9,278 bases of DNA from Verrucomicrobiota bacterium (GTDB taxonomy: Bacteria; Verrucomicrobiota; Verrucomicrobiia; Limisphaerales; J093), in assembly GCA_029907285.1 (NCBI GenBank), contig JARYMD010000166.1, positions 1 to 9,278 on the forward strand, written 5' to 3'. Both the position numbers and the translations under genes were made by a program. The notes below the pieces were generated by a model that did no database searches, had not been told where the DNA came from, and worked only from the letters and a program-made list of their open reading frames with translations. Of this stretch, positions 1 through 5,840 are shown one piece after another. Numbering within the stretch: position 1 is the stretch's first letter; each line of letters begins with the position of its first letter.

Positions 1-2129
1 TAGTTTGTGCCGGGACCGCGACCCGATTGTGGGAGTGGGACTTCACCGCCGCGCCCAACGATTTGGGTGTTGTAGATGTACTTGCGGCGGGCGGGCAAAT
101 ACTCGGTTTTGAATCGCTGGATTGCCTCGGCCATTGTTTCCACGTCCGGGCTTGTGTTTGTGTAGCTGACGACCTTGCCGCCGTGCAACCACGAGCCCCA
201 CTTCTCAAAATCCAGTTGAGCGTCGGATGGAACGATGGAGGGCGGATCGATCAGGGCCAGTTGCTCATTCAAACGTCTCTCGAGGTACAGATTCGTTTCA
301 GGCGTGCCAGGTGCAGGGGGCGGCTGCAAAAACTCATCTGTCAGGGTCCGAATGCGGCGCATTATCATTGACCGTATGTTCGGATCAGCGAACAAATGCG
401 CGACGAGGCGGATTGCCGTTCCCGTCACCACAAACCCATCCGTGTAAAGTCCATTATCGAAATAGGTGTTCTGTGTGTTCCAAACGCGCCCGAAGGAAAG
501 ATCGAGGTCCCACGGCAGTATTGCCCACTCGCCGGTTCTGCCCGTGTCGCGATAGGCATACCAGTTTTTGCTGTGCATATCGATGTTGCGTATGACGGAG
601 TTGGCGGCCAGGAGATTGACGCACCGTGGAATGTCGATGTTGTCGTAAATGTATTTGCGCAGGGCATCGCCAGTGAGGTCCAGGCCGTTGATCAGCGCCT
701 GGAGGTCGGTGTTGTTCTCGAACTTGCGCGTCTTTTTTTCAACGCCTTTGGTTCCGGTGTCCCCTGTGTCCTTGTTGAGGAGGTTGTCATAGACCTTGTA
801 CAGTGCGCCGTCCTTGTTCAGTCCGGCGCGTTCGAGATATATCTCGTCGGCGTCTTCGACGAAATCCGCAGTGCTGAAGAAGGTTCCGTTCTGCTGAACG
901 CGCACTGTGAACGCAAAGTGCGCCGGCACACCCGAGAGGCGCATGACCTCGTAAGCAAGGACATGGCGCACTTTCGATTTGTCTGCCCAGTTGCTGAGCA
1001 GATCGATGTCTGCAACTCGCGGCGCGTCGTTGCTCCATCGAAACCGGTGGGTCCGATTGAAATCGATGTTGTAGCTCTTTTTCGGGAAACCCAGGGACGA
1101 CTGCCCGTGCACTGTAAAGAGCACATTGTCGTAGAACTCGCCGTCGTAATATACACACCCGCGCGAACCGGTCGTTGTGTCCGCACCACCCGGATTGCTT
1201 GTGAACCAATGGAACACTGGCAGCAATGTCTTTATCCGATCGTCGTGCGCGACTGTGCCGAAGTATTGCTCTGAATCGAGTGGATCACGGTAAGTGGGCT
1301 CTCTTGTTGTGGTGCCGCTGCTGTCGGTCGCAACAAGCCGCCAGCGCGTCATCTCGCCCGGAGCAAATGCAGACGCCGGAATGACGGCTGTCCAAATCCG
1401 GTCCCCTGCCTGCGCGTCCGAGCCCTTGCCATCGTCGGCCATGGGGGTGCTCAGTTCCACCCCAAACATCCGCCGAAAATAAAGGCGGACAGACGCAACC
1501 GGACTGTTTACGGGCGTGACACGGGCGGCAACAATGAGAGGGCCGGTCACGGGTTGCGGCGGATTTTTCACAAGCACTTGAATGATTGGACCGGCGCGCG
1601 TGCCAGCCCCGTTTGGTGCGCCGGGCGTGGGAACAGAGAAGTAACTCCAGCTCGGCGAAGACGATGGCCCTGCCACGCCGTAAGATTGGTTTTCAAACTG
1701 CGGTGGATAAAAAGGCGCACACTCCGTCAGGATTGTTTTCCCGTCGGGCGCGACGAGGGCAAGGTACTCGCCGTCCGCTTCCAGTCGAAAACTTGTATGC
1801 AGGCGGCCGGTGATATTTGTGCGGTTCTTGCCGGAGGCGAAGACGATCAAATACTCCCCTGCTTTCAGTGTGAGTGCGGGGAAGGTCCACTTCGTCGGGT
1901 TCGACGCGTTATCGGTTAGATGATATCCCTCCAAGGACAAGTCAGCGCTGTCAGGGTTGTGTATCTCGATCCAATCGGAGAATTCGCCGTCTTCGTCGGC
2001 CAGGACGGAATCGTTGGCAGCCATGAATTCGGTGATGACCGGCGCACCCGGACAGGAAACGCACAAGCACAACAGCAATCCCAGCCACGAACTCCGGCAG
2101 ACGTACTGACTCAGTATCGGCACGTGCAT
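1..2129 (-). CDS. Secreted lamin-tail / CotH-kinase family protein (C-terminus cut by window edge)
   Basis: The frame is open from an ATG at 2129 to the left edge (709 codons). The N-terminus (residues about 14-30, SSWLGLLLCLCVSCPGAP) is a signal peptide. A lamin-tail domain follows at about 31-152 (VITEFMAAND, DWIEIHN, WTFPALTL), then an Ig-like region at about 194-275, then a CotH-type kinase domain at about 298-640. Kinase signatures seen are HGQSSLGFPKKSY (341-353), NIDMHSKN (515-522) and LPWDLDLSFG (about 538-547). In the CotH family the lysine-containing loop, the NxDxH segment and PWDxD bind ATP and metal, and the known activity is protein phosphorylation in spore coats; many verrucomicrobial members have no known substrate. 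Export implies action in periplasm or outside. No good ribosome site precedes the ATG: AGGGG abuts it, which fits a GTG two codons on (2123) better. The last two bases (TA) could even begin a stop codon. Confidence 0.93.
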   Translation of the reverse strand, partial: MHVPILSQYVCRSSWLGLLLCLCVSCPGAPVITEFMAANDSVLADEDGEFSDWIEIHNPDSADLSLEGYHLTDNASNPTKWTFPALTLKAGEYLIVFASGKNRTNITGRLHTSFRLEADGEYLALVAPDGKTILTECAPFYPPQFENQSYGVAGPSSSPSWSYFSVPTPGAPNGAGTRAGPIIQVLVKNPPQPVTGPLIVAARVTPVNSPVASVRLYFRRMFGVELSTPMADDGKGSDAQAGDRIWTAVIPASAFAPGEMTRWRLVATDSSGTTTREPTYRDPLDSEQYFGTVAHDDRIKTLLPVFHWFTSNPGGADTTTGSRGCVYYDGEFYDNVLFTVHGQSSLGFPKKSYNIDFNRTHRFRWSNDAPRVADIDLLSNWADKSKVRHVLAYEVMRLSGVPAHFAFTVRVQQNGTFFSTADFVEDADEIYLERAGLNKDGALYKVYDNLLNKDTGDTGTKGVEKKTRKFENNTDLQALINGLDLTGDALRKYIYDNIDIPRCVNLLAANSVIRNIDMHSKNWYAYRDTGRTGEWAILPWDLDLSFGRVWNTQNTYFDNGLYTDGFVVTGTAIRLVAHLFADPNIRSMIMRRIRTLTDEFLQPPPAPGTPETNLYLERRLNEQLALIDPPSIVPSDAQLDFEKWGSWLHGGKVVSYTNTSPDVETMAEAIQRFKTEYLPARRKYIYNTQIVGRGGEVPLPQSGRGPGTN

Positions 2130-2140
2130 CCCCTACAGCA

Positions 2141-2156
2141 GATTTCGTGCGAAATC
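2141..2156. promoter_or_regulatory. Palindromic operator-like site upstream of the CotH-family gene
   Basis: GATTTCG-TG-CGAAATC is a perfect 7-base dyad with a 2-base centre. It lies 11 bases upstream of the start codon of the minus-strand CotH-family gene. The short centre suits a dimeric protein-binding site better than an RNA hairpin. No regulator gene is visible nearby, so the operator role is inferred from symmetry and position only. Confidence 0.35.
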
Positions 2157-2235
2157 AAGCGCATGACAAACTGACGCGCACGCTGTCTGTGATGCATGGT
2201 TACCCGCAAGAAAGGGCTTGATGTCCCCCGATTCC

Positions 2236-2256
2236 GGCTCGCTGGGACAGCGAGCC
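2236..2256. repeat. Short perfect inverted repeat (hairpin)
   Basis: GGCTCGCT-GGGAC-AGCGAGCC forms an 8-base perfect stem with a 5-base loop. No T-run follows on either strand, so it is not a standard terminator. Its compact, GC-rich form resembles REP-like intergenic palindromes. Confidence 0.6.
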
Positions 2257-2293
2257 CTACCGTGCAGGGAACCTTGCATACAGTCTTTCATTT

Positions 2294-2335
2294 CCGCGTA
2301 AACGCGGGACTCTGGCAGCGGTCGCTTGTCCCGCG
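2294..2335. repeat. Nested inverted repeats
   Basis: Two overlapping dyads share bases. CCGCGT (2294-2299) pairs with ACGCGG (2302-2307). CGCGGGAC (2303-2310) pairs perfectly with GTCCCGCG (2328-2335) across 17 bases. A third pairing is possible between GGACTCTG (2307-2314) and CAGAGTCC (2364-2371). The structures are mutually exclusive, which is typical of degenerate palindromic repeat elements. Confidence 0.5.
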
Positions 2336-2422
2336 CATTGGACGATGTCACGCCCGCGGCCGTCAGAGTCCGGCCTTTAGGCGGACTGGAAACAAGCACT
2401 GGTTGGGCAGTGACACTTTGTA

Positions 2423-2525
2423 TGTTGCGCGTTGCACGTTGAGCGTTGAGCGTTCCCAAACAGACGAGCCATCCGGTCAACTGAAGGGAACGCTCAACGT
2501 TGAACGTTCAACTTGCAACGTTCAA
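2423..2525. repeat. Inverted block of 7-base tandem repeats (TTGARCG type)
   Basis: The left arm (2423-2457) reads as four heptads, TTGCGCG, TTGCACG, TTGAGCG and TTGAGCG, followed by TTCCC. The right arm (2486-2525), read on the minus strand, is TTGAACG, TTGCAAG, TTGAACG, TTCAACG and TTGAGCG followed by TTCCC. The innermost 14 bases are exact inverted copies (2444-2457 and 2486-2499) around a 28-base centre. Repeats of this kind are, from memory, common between genes in Verrucomicrobiota; their function is unknown to me. Confidence 0.75.
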
Positions 2526-2673
2526 CCGGGCTGCGGGTTGGCAATGCCAATGGCGTGATCCAGCGGTTGCACGGTGAGATTCCCGGGCAGGGCAAGGAAA
2601 GTGCATTGGTTCATGCAAAGCCGCCCGCGATCTGATTTCATTCTGTTTCTGTTTTTTCAGTGTGGATTATTGG

Positions 2674-2702
2674 TTGACATACTGTTGATGCGTGCATAGG
2701 TT
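2674..2702 (+). promoter_or_regulatory. Sigma-70-like promoter for the Pro/Ala-rich gene cluster
   Basis: A perfect -35 box TTGACA (2674-2679) is followed by 17 bases and a weak -10 box TAGGTT (2697-2702). A T-rich tract upstream (2638-2660) could act as an UP element. The predicted transcription start would fall about 10 bases before the ATG at 2720, giving a very short leader. Confidence 0.45.
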
Positions 2703-2719
2703 GCTTCCAACGCAAAGGT

Positions 2720-3145
2720 ATGGCTGAGAATATTCCAAATGCGCCTGCTGGCGCTGAACCGCCGAAACCGCCTGAACCCGCAAAAGTTCAGCCGAAGAAA
2801 GAGACGGTGCGAATCAGTTTGCCCGCCCAACCGACAACCGCACCCACGATAAGGATTCCAACGCCGGCGGGGGCAGCTCAGCGGCCGCCTGCTCCGGCGG
2901 CGGCCCCTGTTCCTCCTCCTCCGGCTGCTGCTGCTCCTCCTCCTCCGCCGGCACCGGCGGCTGCGGGTGCTGCACGGCCCGCGCCTGCAGCTGCGCCTGC
3001 AGCTGCCGCTGCTCCGCGACCGGCTCCGACAAGGCCGGCGTCGGCGGCTTCGGTGGGGGTGCTTGAAAGCGCGCTCGCAATTGCGGCCGCGTTGCTGAGC
3101 GCATTGGCGTTGGTTCGCGTTTTTCTGATAAACGGGATGTTTTAG
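2720..3145 (+). CDS. Pro/Ala-rich protein with C-terminal membrane anchor
   Basis: This 141-residue protein has three parts. Residues 1-50 are polar with a conserved-looking segment, KKETVRISLP (26-35) and APTIRIPTP (41-49). Residues about 51-110 are almost only Ala and Pro with scattered Arg. Residues about 115-137 (LESALAIAAALLSALALVRVFLI) are one hydrophobic membrane segment reaching the C-terminus. There is no signal peptide, so a tail-anchored protein with its N-terminal part in the cytoplasm is likely. From memory, similar proteins with KKETVRI segments occur in other Verrucomicrobiota; no function is known to me. AAAGG sits one base before the ATG, too close for a normal ribosome site, and the promoter is also very near, so a near-leaderless start is possible. 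It is first in a row with the thioredoxin and GspF-like genes. The antisense strand is also open here because of the skewed composition. Confidence 0.8.
   Translation: MAENIPNAPAGAEPPKPPEPAKVQPKKETVRISLPAQPTTAPTIRIPTPAGAAQRPPAPAAAPVPPPPAAAAPPPPPAPAAAGAARPAPAAAPAAAAAPRPAPTRPASAASVGVLESALAIAAALLSALALVRVFLINGMF
2981..3004 (+). repeat. Tandem 12-base duplication inside the Ala/Pro tract
   Basis: GCGCCTGCAGCT occurs twice back to back, within the Ala/Pro coding region. The surrounding 2880-3050 is low-complexity with runs of GCT, CCT and GCG codons. Copy number could change by slippage in steps of four residues without breaking the frame. Confidence 0.7.
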
Positions 3146-3186
3146 CAGGGCGAACCAGCGGCTCGGATATAGAGTCTGGGTTAGGA

Positions 3187-3210
3187 TCAGGGGCTCGATA
3201 ACAGCCCTGA
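3187..3210 (+). other. Imperfect hairpin between Pro/Ala-rich gene and thioredoxin gene
   Basis: TCAGGGGCT (3187-3195) pairs with AGCCCTGA (3203-3210) with one bulged G and a 7-base loop. No T-run follows. It may be an RNA-processing or partial attenuation structure within the transcript. Confidence 0.3.
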
Positions 3211-3225
3211 GCACGTGGGGATCAC

Positions 3226-3232
3226 AAAGAGG
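3226..3232 (+). promoter_or_regulatory. Ribosome binding site fixing the thioredoxin start
   Basis: AAAGAGG lies 9 bases before the ATG at 3242. This favours that ATG over an in-frame GTG at 3215, which has no such site and would add nine residues not expected for the family. Confidence 0.6.
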
Positions 3233-3241
3233 TGTTTGCTT

Positions 3242-3580
3242 ATGGCTGTCAGGAATATCGTCGAGCTTACAAATGATACTTTCGCGTCTGAGGCGCTCCA
3301 GTGTTGTGTTCCGGTGATGGTAAGCTTTTGGGCCGATTGGTGCAAGCCGTGCCTGATGCTGAGGCCGCTGATCGAAGACCTTGCGCTTGAATACGAAGGC
3401 CAGGTGAAGTTTGCGATCGTTAATGTTGATGAGCAGCCCGAATTGGCGCGGGAGTACCGGATCAGCGCTGTCCCAACCATGGTGTTGTTCAAAGACGGCG
3501 AAGTGCAGGATGTGATCGTGGGGCTCAAAGGGAAAAGCGACCTGCAATCAAGCCTTGAACGAATTCTAACGCCGGCTTGA
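3242..3580 (+). CDS. Thioredoxin-fold protein with atypical CKPC active site
   Basis: The protein has 112 residues, the usual length for a single-domain cytoplasmic thioredoxin, and no signal peptide. The family core is plain: VSFWADWCKPCLMLRP (27-42), the VDEQPELAREYRI segment (62-74), the cis-proline in AVPTMVLF (P78) and FKDGE. Thioredoxins reduce or exchange disulfides by their paired cysteines, here C34 and C37. Two departures from the E. coli type stand out: the active site is CKPC rather than CGPC, and the buried Asp of VDFWA is Ser (S28). Both would be expected to alter redox potential and deprotonation of the second cysteine. C21 and C22 form an extra adjacent pair. It lies 96 bases after the Pro/Ala-rich gene and 25 bases before the GspF-like gene, so it is probably co-transcribed with the latter. 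A dedicated partner rather than general thioredoxin is inferred. Confidence 0.93.
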   Translation: MAVRNIVELTNDTFASEALQCCVPVMVSFWADWCKPCLMLRPLIEDLALEYEGQVKFAIVNVDEQPELAREYRISAVPTMVLFKDGEVQDVIVGLKGKSDLQSSLERILTPA

Positions 3581-3605
3581 AACCCAAACCGGGCCGGGAC
3601 ATGCC

Positions 3606-4598
3606 ATGCCACTGATTGTTACGCCGGGCCATTTGTCGCGGCTGGCGGAATATTATCATCAACTCGGCACAATGCTTGCCGCAGGCATGACGCTTGTCCA
3701 GGCGCTTGACCAGATTCAGAATTCGCCGCCCGCCGGGTTTCTGCGCTTGCCAACTCAACGCGCTCTGGAAAGCTTGCGCAAGGGATACACGTTCACCGAA
3801 GCCATGGCCCGCCTGGGGAAATGGCTGCCCTCATTTGATCTGGCCCTGCTCAAATCCGGCGAACTCAGCGGGCGCCTTGACACGTCCTGCAAGCTTCTCG
3901 CGGCATATTACAATGACAGGGCTCAAATGGCGCGCCAGGTGCTTTCAGACCTTGCCCTGCCACTTTTCATTGTCCATGCCGCAATTTTTCTTGGCGCGTT
4001 TCCGGCATTCTTTGTTGGCGGCAGCCTGAAACAGTTTCTGGCGCAAACCTTGGGTGTTCTGGCGCCGTTTTATCTGATCTTTTTTGTAATTACTTGGGCG
4101 TGCCAAAGCCGTCGCAGCGCAACATGGAGGGCCATCGTCGAGAGACTGCTGCATTACGTCCCGATTCTCGGGAAAGCGCGGCGTCACCTCGCACTTGCGA
4201 GGCTTGCGCGAGCCCTTGAAGCACTGTTGAATGCCGGTGTCCCCATCGGTGAAGCGTGGTCAATCGCTGCCGAGGCCAGTGCGTCTCCCGCTATTGAACG
4301 CGCGGTGCGCAGTTTTCCCGCGCGGTTGCAAGGAGGCGAAACACCTTCCGAGTTGCTTAGGAAAAGAGGCGAATTTCCGGCCATGTTCACAAACTTGTAT
4401 GCCACCGGCGAAATCAGCGGGACGCTTGACGACGCTTTGAAACGTCTCTTCGAGTATTACCAGGATGACGCTGCCAGAAAAATGAAGGCGTTGGCCGAGT
4501 GGACACCGCGTGTGATTTACCTGATAATCGTCCTTGTTCTCGCACTTCAAATCATTGCGTTTTGGACAAATTACTATCAGTCCATTCTGGGCCAATGA
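3606..4598 (+). CDS. Type II secretion system F (GspF/PilC-like) inner-membrane protein, short form
   Basis: The 330-residue protein has two copies of the T2SSF domain. The first spans about 12-138 (LGTMLAAGMTLVQALD at 20-35, KSGELSGRLD at 83-92) and the second about 196-325 (LEALLNAGVPIGEAW at 204-218, ATGEISGTLDDAL at 266-278). Membrane segments are likely at about 115-138, 149-167 and 303-321, the GspF pattern. The family forms the inner-membrane platform that couples an assembly ATPase to pilin or pseudopilin movement. GspF and PilC are usually near 400 residues; this one starts directly at the first domain and lacks the N-terminal segment. No ATPase, pilin or secretin gene is adjacent. 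It starts 25 bases after the thioredoxin stop, with only a weak GGGA upstream. ATG at 3601 is out of frame. It could serve pilus, secretion or a separate envelope process. Confidence 0.9.
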   Translation: MPLIVTPGHLSRLAEYYHQLGTMLAAGMTLVQALDQIQNSPPAGFLRLPTQRALESLRKGYTFTEAMARLGKWLPSFDLALLKSGELSGRLDTSCKLLAAYYNDRAQMARQVLSDLALPLFIVHAAIFLGAFPAFFVGGSLKQFLAQTLGVLAPFYLIFFVITWACQSRRSATWRAIVERLLHYVPILGKARRHLALARLARALEALLNAGVPIGEAWSIAAEASASPAIERAVRSFPARLQGGETPSELLRKRGEFPAMFTNLYATGEISGTLDDALKRLFEYYQDDAARKMKALAEWTPRVIYLIIVLVLALQIIAFWTNYYQSILGQ

Positions 4599-4614
4599 CG
4601 CGAAAGTCGCGTCA
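4596..4614 (+). terminator. Hairpin over the stop codon of the GspF-like gene
   Basis: TGACGCGA-AAG-TCGCGTCA is a perfect 8-base stem with a 3-base loop, and its first three bases are the stop codon of the GspF-like gene. No T-run follows (the next bases are TGAAAAC), so it is not a classical intrinsic terminator. It may protect the 3' end or weaken read-through into the aminotransferase gene. Confidence 0.35.
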
Positions 4615-4688
4615 TGAAAACATGAGTCGAGCACTCACACTCCCAATTTCGAAGGCACTCCGAGTGCAACTTCTCGCTCTGATGCCAA

Positions 4689-5840
4689 ATGAACATAACT
4701 GAGATTCAGTCGAACGAAACCCTGCGCCGGCATCAATTCCCGGTGGCCCGCCGGTGTGCATACTTCGCCCACGCCGGTGTCTGTCCTGTCCCCCGGCGGG
4801 TAAGCGAAGCCATTGCTGAGTATGCTTCTTTATGTGTGCATGGAGATCAGGAGGATTTCGCGCCGGAAGAGTTAATTCCCAATACGCGTGCGCTCGGAGC
4901 ACGTCTCCTTGGCGTTCAGCCCGACGAAATCGCCCTCGTCGGGCCCACATCCGTTGGTCTGGGCTTGATCGCCAACGGGCTTCCAGTGAAGCCGGGCGAC
5001 AACATCTTGATTTATTTCGACGATTACCCGAGCAATGTTTATCCATGGATGGCGCTTGCACAGCGCGGTGTCGAGGTGCGCTCGCTCAAAACCGCCGAAC
5101 TGGGCCGGATCGAGCCTGACACTGTCCTGGACCAGGTCGATAGCCGAACCAGACTCGTTTCGCTTGCCTCCTGTCATTTTGTGTCCGGCTGGCGAATCGA
5201 TCACGCCACCATTGGCCGCGCTCTGAGAGAACGCGGCATCTGGTTTTGCATGGACGCAATTCAGACGCTTGGCGCTTGCCCGGTCTCAGGGCACGATGTC
5301 GATTTCCTCGCCGCAGACGCTCACAAGTGGATGCTGGGACCGTGCGGCGCCGGTATTTTGTATGTGCGCAAGGAACTCCAGGAGATTCTGCAACCGAGTC
5401 TCCTCGGGTGGAACAACGTGCTGTGCCCGAACTTTGTTGCGCAGGACCGCATTGTTTTGCAGACCGGCGCAAGGCGTTACGAGGCTGGCTCTGCCAACCT
5501 GCTTGGCTTGGTCGGGCTCAAAGCCGCCCTTGAACTGTTGCTCGATGTCGGGATCGAAAACATCACAGCGGAGCTCCGCAGACAACGTGAAAGGATCGCA
5601 GCCGAATTGCAGTCACGCGCATACCGTCTGCTCAACCCGGCCGCTCCCCCCGCGCATACAGCCGGCATTCTGAGCTTTTATCGACCGGGCGTTGACTCCC
5701 GCATGTTGCACGCTCGGCTCGCAGACCGCGGCATTGCCACTTCACTTCGATCAGACCGCTCGGGGCAATCCTACGTGCGCGTCTCGCCCCATTTTTACAA
5801 CACCGACGCCGAACTTCAGCGGCTGTTCGACGAACTGTAA
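4689..5840 (+). CDS. PLP-dependent aminotransferase class V-fold enzyme
   Basis: The 383-residue length fits the class V fold (cysteine desulfurase, isopenicillin N epimerase, selenocysteine lyase group). Landmarks are YFAHAG (25-30), SCHFVSGWRID (161-171), the cofactor Asp in FCMDAIQTLG (D189), the Schiff-base Lys in AADAHKWMLGPCGAG (K213), RRYEAGSAN (262-270), and a C-terminal YVRVSPHFYNT (362-372) whose Arg would bind a substrate carboxylate. The loop that carries the catalytic Cys in SufS reads SLRSDRSGQS here and has no Cys, so persulfide transfer is unlikely; an epimerase, lyase or aminotransferase reaction is more plausible. The substrate is unknown. An in-frame TGA at 4680-4682 makes the ATG at 4689 the first possible start; no ribosome site is visible. 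It follows the GspF-like gene by 90 bases with a hairpin between, so linkage is uncertain. Its end overlaps the convergent small gene by 25 bases. Confidence 0.92.
   Translation: MNITEIQSNETLRRHQFPVARRCAYFAHAGVCPVPRRVSEAIAEYASLCVHGDQEDFAPEELIPNTRALGARLLGVQPDEIALVGPTSVGLGLIANGLPVKPGDNILIYFDDYPSNVYPWMALAQRGVEVRSLKTAELGRIEPDTVLDQVDSRTRLVSLASCHFVSGWRIDHATIGRALRERGIWFCMDAIQTLGACPVSGHDVDFLAADAHKWMLGPCGAGILYVRKELQEILQPSLLGWNNVLCPNFVAQDRIVLQTGARRYEAGSANLLGLVGLKAALELLLDVGIENITAELRRQRERIAAELQSRAYRLLNPAAPPAHTAGILSFYRPGVDSRMLHARLADRGIATSLRSDRSGQSYVRVSPHFYNTDAELQRLFDEL

Larger units (their letters stand above)
2130..2719. other. Repeat-rich intergenic region
   Basis: No credible gene lies between the divergent CotH-family gene and the Pro/Ala-rich gene. 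The stretch holds an operator-like dyad (2141-2156), several short hairpins (2236-2256, 2294-2307, 2303-2335), an inverted heptad-repeat block (2423-2525), a T-rich tract (2638-2660) and a promoter-like sequence (2674-2702). Open frames on both strands here (2196-2558 plus, 2133-2480 minus) run through the repeats and show no domain or consistent composition, so they are not called as genes. Confidence 0.7.

Noticed and set aside
396..1274. Long plus-strand open frame (292 codons)
   Set aside because: It lies antisense to the CotH-kinase coding region, whose minus-strand frame has clear domain motifs. The plus frame shows no family features.
2051..2090. Lipoprotein signal in the CotH-family protein
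   Set aside because: The cysteines after the hydrophobic stretch (LCVSC) do not fit a good lipobox; an ordinary signal peptide is more likely.
2423..2525. CRISPR array
   Set aside because: The repeated units are 7 bases, tandem without spacers, and inverted; no CRISPR-type repeat-spacer pattern or cas gene exists here.
2133..2558. Overlapping small frames on both strands in the repeat-rich gap
   Set aside because: They translate the heptad repeats and palindromes (peptides such as NVERSTCNVQ) and carry no domain or ribosome site.
3215..3241. GTG start for the thioredoxin gene
   Set aside because: A good AAAGAGG site is spaced for the ATG at 3242, and the extension is atypical of the family.
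2657..3547. Long minus-strand open frame (296 codons), Arg/Ser-rich
   Set aside because: It is the mirror of the Ala/Pro tract and the thioredoxin gene; Arg/Ser runs are what the reverse of GCC/GCT/CCT codons gives.
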